This document shows positions 46,816-59,800 of a stretch of DNA of 64,000 nucleotides, piece after piece (position 1 is the stretch's first letter; each line of letters begins with the position of its first letter). The position numbers and the translations under genes were made by a program. Location of the stretch: contig CP085828.1 of NCBI GenBank assembly GCA_020809705.1, forward strand, positions 1,736,001-1,800,000, written 5' to 3'. This DNA comes from Calonectria ilicicola. Its lineage: Eukaryota > Ascomycota > Sordariomycetes > Hypocreales > Nectriaceae. The notes below the pieces were generated by a model, which was given only the letters and a program-made list of their open reading frames with translations, made no database searches and was not told the origin of the DNA.

Positions 46816-49393
46816 ATGTCGAGTGACGGCTCCCAAGAGGGCAACTTTGGGTTCGTCCCTTACTCATCTTGCTACAATCAAAGACGTGAATTTCTAATGG
46901 CGATGCCTTTCTCAGGGTTGACTATGTCATCCACTATAAAGTTCCACCTGGTGGTAACTACCCTCGCTAATACCGTGATCCCAAATCTAGATCAACTTGC
47001 TAACCAACAAATCTTCCTTCTCCAGAACGTGCTGAAGCTGAGGCCGGTTTCGTTCAACTCATCGAGTCGCTCACCACTGTAGGCCTTGCTACCGAAGTTC
47101 GCCATGGCGACCAAGACTCCCTCCTCATCTTTGTCAAAATTGCTTCTTCCGATCTCCTCGCGCAGCAAGCCTACCGTGCCCGTCTGCAGGATTGGCTACA
47201 CGGCGTTCGTTCCTCGGCCCCCGAGAAAGATATCACCCAGGCCCTTCAGAGCGAGCCAGTTACTGAGGCGGAACGCTTGCGATTGATATATCTCATGATT
47301 ACCAAGCCCAAGAACGAGGGCGGCGCTGGCATCACCTCATCTAGTGCCAAATGGAAGCATGTTGCTGCAGTGTTTCCTTTACATGACCGCGCCTTCAACA
47401 AAGCCTGGGTCACAAAGTGGGGTAGCAAGTATTTATTGGATCAAGAAGATCTCGACAACATCCGTGACAAGTTTGGCGAAAGCGTTGCCTTTTATTTTGC
47501 ATTTCTTGGTTCCTACTTCCGCTTCCTCGTCGCGCCCTCTGCACTTGGCTTCGGTGCCTGGTTGCTCCTCGGTCAATTCTCCACCGTCTATGCTTTGCTA
47601 TGCAGTCTCTGGTCTGTTATCTTCTTTGAATACTGGAAGAAACAAGAGGTCGACCTGGCTGTCCAATGGGGTGTCCGCGGTGTCTCGAATATCCAGCAAT
47701 CCCGTCCCGAATTTGAATGGGATCATGAGGAAGAAGACCCAGTCACTGGCGAGCCCGTCAAGGTTTACCCACCTATCAAGCGAATCAAAACACAGGCTCT
47801 GCAGATTCCTTTCGCGGGACTCTGTGTCGTTGCCCTGGGCACTCTGATTGTATCATGTAATTCGCTCGAAGTATTCATTAACGAAGTGTACCAAGGCCCC
47901 GGAAAGCAATATCTGGTATGTACAACATATCTCGTTACACGACATACGATACATAGTTAACTCTTCTTTTTTTTTCAGGGCTTTTTACCAACCATTCTGC
48001 TCGTCGTGGGAACGCCAACCATTTCTACTCTCCTCATGAATGCTGCAGACAAATTGACGAAAATGGAAAATTATGCCACTATTGACGGTAAATATCCCCA
48101 CAGCCTACTTGTTACTAAGCTAATATTTCTAGCTCACGATGCTGCGCTTATCCAGAAGCAATTCGTTCTCAACTTCATGACCTCGTACATGGCTCCTATC
48201 TTCACAGCCTTTGTTTATATTCCCTTTGGGCATATTCTTGTTCCCTTTCTTGACTTCTGGAGGACGACTGCTCAAACCCTCACCTTTAGTGAGAAGCCGC
48301 TCCCAACCCAGGACTTTGAGAGCAACCCTGCACGAATAACCAACCAGATGTACTACTTTACCGTCACGGCCCAGATCGTTAACTTTGTCACAGAGGTACT
48401 CGTACCTCTTGCCAAACAAAAAGCCATGACCAAAGCCAAAGAATTCAAGACCAAGGGCAAGGAACACCATGATCACGAGGAGGAGGCATCATTCCTCCAT
48501 CGAGTTCGCCAGGAGTGCGAGTTGGAAGCTTATGACGTCACGGGTGACTATCGCGAGATGGTGATGCAATTTGGTAAGTCAAATACAGTGGCATAAATTA
48601 TTAGATGTGCTCTAACGTTGAATAGGCTACCTTACTTTGTTTTCTGTCGCCTGGCCACTTGCTGCCTGCTGCTTCTTGGCGAATAACTGGGTTGAATTGC
48701 GATCCGATGCGTTCAAGATTGCCACCAGCAATCGCCGCCCTATCCCCTGGCGAGCTGATTCCATTGGGCCTTGGCTAACCGCCCTCGGTTTTCTTTCTTG
48801 GCTTGGCAGCATTACCAGCGCTGCTATTGTGTATCTATGCAGCAATTCTCGCAATGAGGTCGAGAATACAGCATCGAGTATCACAGGGTGGGGGCTTCTT
48901 TTGAGCATTATCTTTGCCGAACACTTCTACCTGGCATCACAGATGGCAGTACGATTTGTCTTAGGCAAGCTGGATAGCCCTGGCCTCCAGAAGGAGAGAA
49001 AGGAAAGATACGTGACAAAGAAAAGGCTGCTTGGAGAGATCCTCGGTCAGGATGTAGTGGTAGCACCAAGCCTAACCGCCAATGAGAAGATTACTCGAGA
49101 GGCACTGGAGGAGGAGGCTCGCCAGGCGTCAATCCGTGGGCACGGAACCCCTGAGGAGGCGTAAGTTGTGCTTCATGTTGATTTCATGTTTCCAGTCTAA
49201 TGGCATTACAGATTCTGGCAGCGACAACGAAGTCTGCAAGAGACTGTTGAGGTCGGCAGGAGAATGATGGAGCAGCAAGTAAGTGGAACAAACTTGCCCC
49301 ACGCTTGAAGAGCGAATGTGACTGACAACGGCGATGCAATAGGCTGCTTCACGAACCGGAAACCAAAAGACTTCACCGAGTGGAAGGGCCTAG
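46816..49393 (+). CDS. IST2: Anoctamin (TMEM16)-like membrane protein, Ist2 type
   Basis: Fungal Ist2 proteins tether the endoplasmic reticulum to the plasma membrane; relatives of this family scramble lipids or conduct ions. Exons are 46816-46850, 46916-46953, 47026-47915, 47979-48087, 48133-48573, 48626-49160, 49212-49278 and 49343-49393, giving 721 residues. The cytosolic head has VDYVIHYKVPP and FVQLIESLTTVGLATEVRHGD. The membrane part follows: YFAFLGSYFRFLVAPSALGFGAWLLLG, FFEYWKKQEVDLAVQWG, then hydrophobic stretches after TQALQIPFAG, VLNFMTSYMAPIFTAFVY, GYLTLFSVAWPLAACCFLANNWVELRSDAFK and LTALGFLSWLGSITSAAIVYL. GEPVKVYPP is also family-like. The C-terminus is short, without the long basic tail that binds the plasma membrane in yeast Ist2. 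The second exon's donor could be four codon positions different in sense (GTGGTA versus GTAACT); I chose GTAACT. Confidence 0.88.
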
Positions 49394-50589
49394 GGCAGAT
49401 GTTTCAGCATCATGATACATGGTGCGGGGGTTCTAAACGCCGAGGAACGGCATGCATGGCGTCATGCGCAATGCCGTATCAGGCAGGCGTGCCCATTAGT
49501 CTGGTTACATTGGTTTGAGGCAAAACTGAGGCCACCATACCAAACAGATTGCATTTGCCATCGTCTGTGAATGAAGGCAAAGTGAAAGCCTTAATCAAAG
49601 ATGACGTTGTCGCAAAAACGAATAAACGCCATTACAAACTAAGAATATGCGAATATGATTATTACGTGACTCATGTTCTCGACGCTCAATATAAATAAAG
49701 TAGCGAGTTTATTTATACTTTGAGCAAGGCATGAAATTAGTGGCCGAAAGCTCCGTTGAAGGTTACGGGATGCCAGGCATAATGGAGGAAGTAAGCTTCT
49801 AGAAACCCTGGGCGCTAGGGCCAGGGATTTCAGCTAGACCGCCTCATGATGCCCAACGTCGCTGAATTCGGGACCGGCCAGGTTTTGAGGAATAAGGGAG
49901 CGGGGGGGCTTCGCTCGCAGCACCGCCCTTATCGCCCGGTGCGAGAGGCGCTAACAGTGTGCGGCACCGAAGAGGAACGCCACTGTTGCCGAGTTAAGCC
50001 GCCCCAAGGTTGATCGTGTAAAGTCCCGCATACTTCGAGAAGTTCAAGGAGGATTTGATAGAGTTGATGAAGAATGTCGCCGCAGCTACTATTTTAGGCA
50101 AAGCGTGTCACATTGATCTTCCGACGAAAAGCTCGAGGGGGGGTTGGTAATTGACTTGACAGCCTGGTTGAAGGATTCACCAACCTAACAAAGTGCCTAG
50201 ACAAGGATGTTATTGTGACACAGGAGCTGTCGCAGAATACTGGTAAAATCGCCTTGTGTTCATCGACATGCTAGAAACAGAAGGAAAGGCTAACCCTAAC
50301 ATGGTTCGGTGTGAATTGGTGGCCTAGCAACGACGAGCCCAATTGGTGGTTCGAATCGTTTCATCCCATCCCGTCGTATCGGGGTCGATTAGATGATGCA
50401 CTCGTACAGCGTACAGGGTCAAGTATGCGTGAGGGCACCAAGGTGCTTGATTAGCCAGCCCCCCACGCAAAGGACCCCGCTAGAGGGTGGGCCTTCAACA
50501 TAGAGACTTTCGCTTTTTTGTTTTTTGTGATCGGCAAGAAAAAGCAAGCGGTTGTGATGTGTCGTCCCTGGGGTTCCTTGAGGATCTAC

Positions 50590-50805
50590 TCAATTGACAA
50601 CGAGTTTGGATTCGGTACCGATTTTTTTTCTAGCCAATTTCTTTGCAAACCACCAATCAAGTACCAAGAGCAGGAACTGTAAGAACAACACAACACCACC
50701 TTCGGCGCTGATTCGCATCCCTAACAATGGCATTATCCAGGGTAAGTAAATCAGTGGCCATAGCGCAATCTTTGACTTTGTGATAATAAGTCCCCATACA
50801 CCCAT
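50590..50805 (-). CDS. Doubtful small protein with two hydrophobic segments
   Basis: A 71-codon frame. It encodes two hydrophobic stretches, IALWPLIYLPWIMPLLGM and GGVVLFLQFLLLVLDWWFA, followed by a basic end (KKLARKKIG), the layout of a small membrane protein with a short loop. I recognise no family. It could equally be a chance frame in non-coding DNA: it is isolated, has no visible promoter, and its codon choice is mixed. Listed because it is the only frame in this gap with a protein-like pattern. Confidence 0.25.
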   Translation of the reverse strand: MGVWGLIITKSKIALWPLIYLPWIMPLLGMRISAEGGVVLFLQFLLLVLDWWFAKKLARKKIGTESKLVVN

Positions 50806-52530
50806 ATGACATGGGCTAGGGCCACATTGTGGAATGTGCTGAGCTAAGTGACCTGGCTCACGTGCGGACGAACCTTACTGCGTACAGTAGCATCCGGGCA
50901 GCGATAAGGACGCACAGACGTATGTTCTCTTCAGGGACGTGCCATATCATCCTGGAGCTGAGTTGTTGCGGAGGTGGCACAGCTCAACAAGAAACCAAGG
51001 GATAAGACGGTGCAAGTTACGAGTCTCGACCACATATTGCCCTCACATGTGAAGAAATAGGAAGAAAGATACCCTATGTTTGAGAAGAAAAAGGAGGGGG
51101 AAGGGGGCGGATCCAACATTGCCAAATAATCCTAGACTCTATCTTCCTATTCGCTCTTGGATCTCGGCCTCAGTGTAGCACCCATGTAAGATACAAAATA
51201 GGGAACAAATGTCTCGGCAATGATCGACGATACATATTGAACATGTGCTTTGGGGTATATGGAGAGAGCTGAAGATCAGTGGCCCATGTTAAATTCACGA
51301 CATACAATGTAAGATGAAGATGTTAATGGAGGTTCCGCGAGGAAAAAAATAGCAAAAGAAAAAAAAAACAAAAAGACACTGTCTAATAACTGATCCATGA
51401 GATGTCACGGAACTACACGGACTTTCGTCGAGCTGACAGGGGAAAGACATGGGTGCGTACCCACATCTCGGGTTGGATCCGCTCACTTGTGAGATTAAAC
51501 TGAGCAGCGACATACCGTACGATTACTCTAGTTCCCTTTTTTGACACTTGCCCCGACTTCTCGGTTATGGCATGCGGAAGGAACAGGGCTAGAACCACGT
51601 TTTTCGACCCCCTCCTGACAAATATGATCGGCGCTCACCACGTACTTGTAACGGAGAATAAACAAGAACAACGCCAATCTGAGGATCTGCATCCTAGGTT
51701 TGACCTGTCTCTGGGGAAGAGGGTCGATCCTCTTGACCATGGCTTTTTCTTGATCTATTGTGAGATTTTTGACAGCTATCATGACGGAAAGCTAGGGATG
51801 ACTTGCACATGCCGTGGCTTGCTTACTTCGCGGTTAGGCTACGCTACCTGCGTGTTCCGAAGCCACCCCTGAAGCTATAGTCCAACTATTGAGAAGCCAA
51901 ACCAACAACATGGTGGTCCAATTTCAACTTACGTGGCATTAGCATCTCGGGGTCCTCGGTCATATTCTCACACCATGGTCATTTCGAAACCGTCAATCCT
52001 GACTCGGACCGTGACGCAAGGTACGGTTAATGTCAGACGCCACCGGAAATGGTTTGTATCATGTTGCGACGTCGGCGGCGTGCCGTTTCGACCGGCGCCA
52101 TGGTAGAAGCGAGACGGTTCACTCCGCGCGGCACATCGTGAGGGCATTGCTAAATTGAGAAAATTTGCAATCGACTAGGGACGCAAGCTTGCTCGCGCGA
52201 CACCAGAAGGGTGGCTCGGTCAGGGTGCTGTTGCAATATGTTGAAGTCTAGTTCGACCCGATCGGTGACCGAGATAGAAGACGCAAATATTAAAACTTCC
52301 CCACTGGAGAGCAGCCACAAGGGGATGGGGCCCGGGGATGTTATAGGTTGCTACTCATTGCAGCCATGTCTCCCAGGGTTTCTGTGTCCAGCCAATGGAG
52401 ATGACATGGAGTCAATCGCCTCCGTGATGACGAGAGAGAACGATTCTCTTTGCCACCTCCGAGTCGTGTAGTGCACCCCAGCCAACATAGCGCAGGAACA
52501 TAGTTGGGAAGTCATCGATGGGACCGAAGA

Positions 52531-52556
52531 GGGTCCTCGATGGGGGTCCTCGATGG
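52531..52556. repeat. 13-bp tandem duplication
   Basis: GGGTCCTCGATGG occurs twice head to tail. Confidence 0.9.
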
Positions 52557-53920
52557 GGTTCCACGTTCTTGTCACGGGAAAAGAAAAGAAGAAACCAACT
52601 CCCCAATCCCGTTGCGCGGATGCCTCAACGTGGGTGCGGGAAGTGGGACCAGGCGAGCCAGCCTGCGGACCGCCAGCCTAGCTAACGGGGAGCTGATGGG
52701 AAGCTGGTGCATCGCCGTTTGGTTTTGGTCAAAAGGGTTTCCTGGATATCTGATGGACTGTGTTTTTTTTCGGCCAGGGAAAGGCGCGAAGTTGTCCCTG
52801 GATCGACAACAGTTACCATCACCAAGTCTAGCTTGATTCTGTGCCGCACCCGCATTCCGATGGGAGCGGCGGCCTTAATGGGACATCAGCCCCGCGGGCC
52901 AATCATGACGGGTGGCCATGCACATGTCGCATGCCTCATGAGGACCCCGCGCAGCTTGCCGTGCATTGCTGTGTGCGTGAGTGCCTTGCTTTCGGGCCAC
53001 TAACGCTCCCTAAAATGCGCCTACGTAGGGAAAAAACGCCCGCCTTCAGTGCTTCGCCGCTGTCACGGGATGGCCCGAGGCAGTCTCAATCCCTAGGCAG
53101 CAATCAAGGCATTCTCTGGGCGTTTCCCTCCTCTAGATACCTGTTTTTTTGATCCTATCGCGCCCGCCATCGTCCTAGACCTCCTCGCCTTGTGCGCCCC
53201 CGGGGAGACCCAGCCGGTGGCCGACAGCACCATCATCAACTATTGCCACGTCCAGGCCCAGTGCACCAAGATGGATAGATCCAATGGTGGAGTCTGCTCC
53301 GTTGTGTAATACGGCTACTCTCCACCCTCGCCCATCCCTGCTCCCCAAGCTCATGGGTCGCCCACCCTCCCCTCCCATATCCCTGCCCTGGCCATGGGCG
53401 AGTCCTGTCATGGGTATGCGACGGCTCTGTCTGGCCTTGGGCATGGGTCGCATGGCGCCGTCTCCCTCACGCCTTGGGGCGTTTGTCCCCCATTTTAGCG
53501 TACTCTTTTCGGTATGCCTTCCATCCGCTTCCGCTTCCTCGTCCTTGTCTTCCTTGCTTCTTCTGCCTCTTTCTTGCATTTTGGCTTAGAGCCTAGCTCC
53601 ATGCTTGAAGCCGTTGTGGACTCCACTGCTGGTTCATCTGTCTTCGGTTCCCCTTCTGTCGTGTGATGTGCCGTCACCCCAATTTCTTGCCATTTGCGCC
53701 GCCGCGGCCACAGTTGTCACTGGTGTCTTAGCTGCGTCGCCGCCTTGCCTCTGCCCGGTTGCTGGCGCCTCTTATTGACTTACACGCCCACCAGCTGAAC
53801 CCTTCCCTGTCCCCTCCATCATCCTTCCGACTCCCACCACAGCAAATTCGTCAAACGTATTCACCATCAACCCACGGAAGAGTTCTTTACGTCGAACCGA
53901 GTCCGTAGAGCTCGCTCACC

Positions 53921-56832
53921 ATGGACGACGTTGCCGACCTCGTCGTGACGCCCTTCCAGGAGATCGTCGACAAGGGTCGCACCGCCGTCGAGAATGCGGG
54001 CGGCACCCAGCCCATGCTCAAGGCTGCGCAGGCCTTGGTCAAAGAAGGCGAGCGCGCTCTCAAGAGGATCGAGCCTCTGTGTCGCAAACACCTGGACGAA
54101 TACGGCTCAAATTTCCTAGATGCGCTCAAAGAGAACGGTATAGCAAACACTATTACCCCGCCATAGCTGCGTAGCTGACGACGCCTGCTTACAGATGACA
54201 TCGCCGACTTTCGCTCCCAATTGAACGACCTGCTCTGGGAGTTTGACGATTATGTCGAGGTTGACGACTTTGACGCCGACAAGTTTGCCGAGCTACAGGG
54301 CCTCTCGCGCAAGGCGGCTCCTAAGATTTACGACATTCTCATGCGCATGAAGCTTGAGGTGCCACTTGATCATGATGCTCGCTCAATCATGACGCGCATA
54401 TCTGCGCCTAGATCGCCTCAGATATTGCCTTCTCCTCCGCCAGTCCCTCCATTGTTTCCTAATACCTCCACTGCGGCTACCACTCCTATTGACCTCCCAG
54501 CCCACCTGTCCGGCTCCATCTCCGGTGGGCGGTCGCCCGAGCCTACAACTGTAGAGGCAGCGACTGATCAGTTGAAGCTGCTGATGCAAACTCAGTCTGG
54601 CCCCGACGAAGGTCTCTATGGCGGCTTCCCACCCCCGGTGCCACCTCCGCGCCAACCACTCCCTCCCATTGAGCCTCCTCCAAGGCCGCCATCTGCCAAT
54701 CCGTGGGATGTCAAGACTCCGCCTCCAATTCCTGAGAGTCGCATGCGGGACGACTTTACCTTCGATAGGAGGGCACCTGTCGCACCCATCGACTCTCCTC
54801 CAATGGACCCCATCTCACCCCCCATCAGCCCAGAATCACGACCCAAGGCGATCCCGAGTAGGCCTCGACCATTGAACACCGGGGCTGATCGATCGTCACA
54901 AATAAGCAACGATTCTCGGCTTAGTCCAACGGGGTTTGATTCTAGCCAAGAGCGAACTTATAACCCTTTTCCTAGTCAATCTCCTCGGGGTAGATATTCT
55001 AGTGCCACCTCTATCATGTCCACATCTATTCCCGAGGATGCCGTCTCCGATAGAGAAAGCCAGGGTGGAAGATTATCGCACCTCGGTCGACTCCCACCTT
55101 TGCCTGACCATCGGGTACCACCTTCTCGGCCGGAATCGCTAGAATCAAATATTAGCTCTGTATTCGATAGCGGCAGACGAAACGACGGTTCCACTACCCC
55201 CCTGACCATGGAACATCGTGGTTCTGCCGTGTCTGGTCTTCAAAACAGCCCTACACTTGGCACCTCCCTGCCTACTCCGATATACGTAAAGCCGCTTCCC
55301 GTCCCTCCTGCAAAACATGCAGGTCGCCAGTCGAGGATATCGAGCCCGCCCTTACCGCCCCCACCACCAGTTAACGAAAACCTAATCCCCGTACACACGG
55401 AATTCAGTCCCATTACCGCCCCTGACATTGATGTCGATGCTGGCCTCATCCCTGTTGCTACAGAGAAGCCAGACCCAGTTCATCCCCCAAATCCATATGT
55501 TGTAGACTGTAAAATCACACCCGAGAGCTCATTCTATGTTCACAAAGGATTTTGTGAAGGTGCTCAAGACGTCCTCAGGGGCGGAGTCGGTGTAAAGAAG
55601 ACAAAAAAGGCGGTTCGTTGCCCCGACATATCCTGACCATGATCAAATTAACTGAAACAAAAATTAGGGCTTTGCAACGACTGCCACGATTGGAAGATGC
55701 ATAAAATGTTTCTTTGAGCTCGATTTCCAAGAGATTGAGTTGGATATCAATGGCGCTGGTATGATTTTCTCTGAGCCAATTTGTGAGATTCGTAGGCTAA
55801 CCATATATCCAAGATCGCGGCAACTTTGTTAAGAATGGGATCGGCTTCCGCCTTCGCTTTCTCCAAAAGAGCCACCTTCCTACTCGACGCTCGGATGACA
55901 TTCTCTACGGCTGTCTATTTTGTGTCCACACAAGTAAGACACTGCACGCCTGCGATGCTACGGTCTTTACCAGTCAAAAGTCCCTTTTCGCTCACCTGGC
56001 GCGTCATCCTCGACCACTACCAAATATCCCCGGAGTGACCATCGTGGAGGGAGATATTATTCCTTCGCAATTTCACAACAACTATGATCTTCAATTTAAG
56101 AAACCACAGGAAGGGCACCCTGTTATTGAAAAGGCTGATGATATCGCCCTTTTGCCTACAGGTTCTGCAAGGGACGCTGCACGAAGAATGTATGGCCAGC
56201 GCCTGCTATTTGACAAGACGCCCGCACTAGAAATGGTCCAGGGCGCTAAAATTGCAGGTATCCATTGGCCAGAAAAGTATATTGGAGAGTGGGCGATGGG
56301 TTGGCATGACGGCAACTATGCGTCTTTGCCGATGGAAATCTTGAAGCTGGACCAGCCTCCCGAGGACGAGTTGCAACTTTGCGGAACCAGCCAGACTCAG
56401 GTGACGACAAGATGGAAATTCAACCCCAAAGATAGAAAAGGCACCAAATGGCTGAAGTTCGACAAGGACGAGGTCCTCAGCAACATCAGCTGTAAGTAAA
56501 AAACTCCTCCCACCGCGTTCACAGATTGGATGATGTGGAGTCATTGCTGACACTCTCTCACAGGGGCATATCGAGATCACTGGTGTTGGTCTGGTACAAA
56601 CGCGAAGGGCCAATGGGGCATTTTCCCCAAGGCCTTTGTGGACACTTCTACACTGCGAGATTCCACAAACATTCTGTCAGACCGTGCCAGCATTATGAGC
56701 GAAGAAAAGAAGTCAGGGTCTATGCTGGCTAGATTTGGCACTCGCCGGTCCAATAGATCCGGAGGGCGACCTGCCAGTGTTGCTGGATCGACAGGAAGCG
56801 GCGAAATTCCGCCCACGCCAAACCCATACTAA
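53921..56832 (+). CDS. Large fungal SH3-like domain protein with proline-rich linker
   Basis: Exons are 53921-54137, 54195-55612, 55668-55758, 55814-56491 and 56564-56832, giving 890 residues. The first about 150 residues are helical and charged (MDDVADLVVTPFQEIVDKGRTAVENAG; DDIADFRSQLNDLLWEFDDYVEVDDFD). A long Pro/Ser-rich linker follows, with many PPP and PxxP motifs that could bind other SH3 domains. A Cys-containing region comes next (SSFYVHKGFCEGAQDVLRGGVG; RCIKCFFELDF; YGCLFCVH with HACDATVFTSQKSLFAHLARH). The C-terminal SH3-like part has AKIAGIHWPEKYIGEWAMGW and ends with WCWSGTNAKGQWGIFPKAFVD. A Ser-rich tail follows. All joins are in frame. The role is unknown; the layout suggests a cortical or signalling scaffold, which is inference. 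Confidence 0.82.
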
Positions 56833-59800
56833 TATATGTGATCGGGGGGATGTAAATGAAACGGAAATAGGCAGAATATGACGGGCATCTGAGCTATGTC
56901 TGATAGCTGGGGAAAACGGGCGTTGGGTGTCTGGGTCGATATACCCTTTCTCTGCACAAAATGAGTTTTTCTTTGTATGTTAGATTGCCCGGCACTCGGG
57001 ATTTCATTTGTACACTTGTAGACTTTTCCCTTTGCATCTTGGTTAACAAAGGTGCCATAAGATAGTTGGAGGGAAAGATAGGAAGAATGGGATACAGGAA
57101 ATGTGGCGTCATTGATTTAGAGTCCTTCCATTTTAGTTCTGTCTCCGGTGTCCCATGACGGAACTTTTTGTGCTTTTGCAGCCCCCATGGTGTTGCGAGG
57201 ATGGGCTATGCCGTCATTGCCAGCGGGGTCCAAAATGCAACACTGCCAGGAATCATTCCTCGTGCTGACCGAGAAAAGTAATAAGATGTGCGACCCCACG
57301 GAGGAGGGACAGGAAGAGAGAGGGGGGGCTTTTCCGAGGCTGTGGTAACTTCCCCCAACGTCAGGGCTGTGCCATGCTGTGTGGATATAGAACCTCGTGG
57401 CTTGGTTTGGTTGTATAATGGCTCAATGTCTCTGGCTTGATGTGCTGGCACAACAGTCAACTTTCTCCACCACTAATCCAGAATAAAAAATGCTTGCGCC
57501 ATGTGCGTTGGTGGGGTTGGTGTTGGTGTTGCCATCCAAAGTTGAGATATGTATGTGGCTCCGCCAACGAGAAGAAGGATGAAACCTGGCGAGGGATTGC
57601 GCAAAAATACGGAGCTCAATTTTGGGGGTGCTATAGTCTTTGTAGTCTTGCCACCATAGCTTTCCTTAGATACCAATGGTTTATATCAGTTAGCGTAAGC
57701 GAGAGAGCCCGTTTGTTTTGAAGCTGTTCTAAGCGCCGCTACTCACACCCACCCATGAACGCGCCATTGTGAGAGATACCCCTTTACGCGCAAGCCAAGA
57801 CAGTAGCATAAAATTTTCCATCACCAGCAGAAAAGAGAGAGTGTGTGTATGACCAGTGTTTGCATTGCAAAATTTCTGCTAGTCTGGGCCGATTGAAAAT
57901 GTTGTTGGTTGAGTAAGCCCTACCCTGGCTTGCATTGGGCGGAGTATTAACTCGCCTTGGCGAAAATGGTTGTCCTTAAGCACGTCAGTATTTTTTTTTC
58001 TAGGAAGTTTTCGCGTCCTAGCTTTCGGTCTAGTTTTTCTTCTTTTCGATCCGGTACCGAATTTTTCTCTTATTTTTAGGAGTACTGCAAGGGTCGGAAA
58101 ATAACCAACAGATGATGTGCTGTTAAGCAAGGGTGATGGATGCACAGCTGTTTGAGGTTTATGATAGGTTTATTGGCTTGCCGAGCCGCAGCAATCAACC
58201 TGATACTCCGCCGCTAGCTAGTTCCCAGCGACTAACAGTGTATCGACGCTTGGCATGGCAGCTGGGATCCGGGAAAAGAAAGCGAAAAGAGGTCTAGATC
58301 TTCGCTTTTGTGCTCAACCCTGCTGCTGGACGCACAGTGACGTTTCCGCTAACAACAATCGCCGCAGAGAAGGATCATATGGGGTATATCACAGATGCGA
58401 GTTTAGTGATACGCTGGCAGAAGGATTATTGCCAAGCCAATATTCATGAAGATCAATTGACGCGGTTCACAGCTGGAGGGACGAAAACCTGTTGTGCAGG
58501 GTTTATTGATAATATCATGAAGTCAGACAGGCAGCAAACTCACATCATACACACATGTAGATGCGTGCGAAGGATTTCTCTGACGGGATCACGGACCTTG
58601 CGTCACCTAGCGGTGGACCGATTATAGAAACGCCGGACCACTCCGCGGTGGTAGGCTCTTAGCGGACGGTCAGATCATCGACGAGTCCTCATCCTGAGCT
58701 AGTGTATGGGAATTCTGTGTTTCGAAAAACCCGTATCATTTGGTGAAAGGATGAATGTTAGAGGCTCCGGTACAGGTACGGGATCCATCAACCACCGAGT
58801 CTGGCGCAGAAAATACGGTGCCAGGAACCGGTGGTTGAGAGTAGAGATGGAGGAGCGGGGAGAGGGAGGGGGAGGGGGGGGTTTCTCAGCTTCCAGCCCA
58901 GTGCTTGCAAGGGGCTGAAGCTGAGGTTGCGGCGCAGAAGAAGAAAGAATGGGCGGCTGTGGATCCTCCTCTGCCGCGCCCCGGGCAATGATTGACTTGT
59001 CTAGAGGTGAGAACGGCAAAGTCAGAGGCGATGGGGGGAGGATTATGGAAGATTATGGAGACATGCAACCATCCCAAGGTTGGGCGGACGGAAAACGGTT
59101 AACACACATCAATGCTGGAGCCCCTGGTTCGCAACCAACAATATGCATGTGCGATGCATGCATTAGAGCTGGCTGCTGTCAGCGCAGCATTGAAAACGGC
59201 TATGCGATGGGATGCGAAATGCGGAGAGCGCATGATGATGGCATTTGAGTCCATGTCATGATGCCCAGTCACGACTGGGGTAGGACAGGATGTGGTCTCT
59301 GGGCTCAGCACGGTATCCTATCGGCGTGTTCCCACACCAGGCAGGTTTGCGAAGAAGGGGGAGGAGAGAAGACGAAAAAGAAAATAAAGCATGTTCTTGC
59401 TTTGTTCCGGAACCGCAAAACCGAAGGATAAACCTTGGATTGCGTCCTCTGCAAGCATGCACTGGTTTTGGGATGAAGCTCCCTCCTTGAACACCACTCA
59501 GCTCGCTCTCTACTGGTCTCAGGTTCAGGGACCGTCTTCACAGCTTGCCGCACGTGCCACAGGCTGTCGCGGCGGCTCGGCTAGCACCGATACAGCGCAG
59601 TTCAGATAGCAGAGGGGCAGAGAGGGGCGGCAGACTGTGCGCGCAGAGGAGCAACAATGGCCCAACGAGGGCTCTGGCAGCGAGAGCCAGTGGGCAGCCA
59701 CAGGCCTCCACCCTGGCACCAGCAGGCAAAAAATAGCTGCATGCGCCAGGGGTATCCACGGGGCACCCACGGCCCGCACCACTGGGCTGGCCTATCTATT

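Larger units (their letters stand above)
49394..53920. other. Long region with no firm gene (about 4.5 kb)
   Basis: The 3' side of the anoctamin gene and the upstream region of the SH3 gene. Contents: a GC-rich patch with a hairpin near 49908-49950, a doubtful small membrane ORF (50590-50805, listed separately), an A-rich run at 51354-51378, and a 13-bp direct tandem repeat at 52531-52556. From about 53.3 kb the plus strand becomes CT-rich, as in a 5' leader. Confidence 0.55.

Noticed and set aside
50310..50370. A-box-like TGGCCTAGCAACG and B-box-like GGTTCGAATCG, suggesting a tRNA
   Set aside because: No acceptor stem or anticodon arm can be folded around them.
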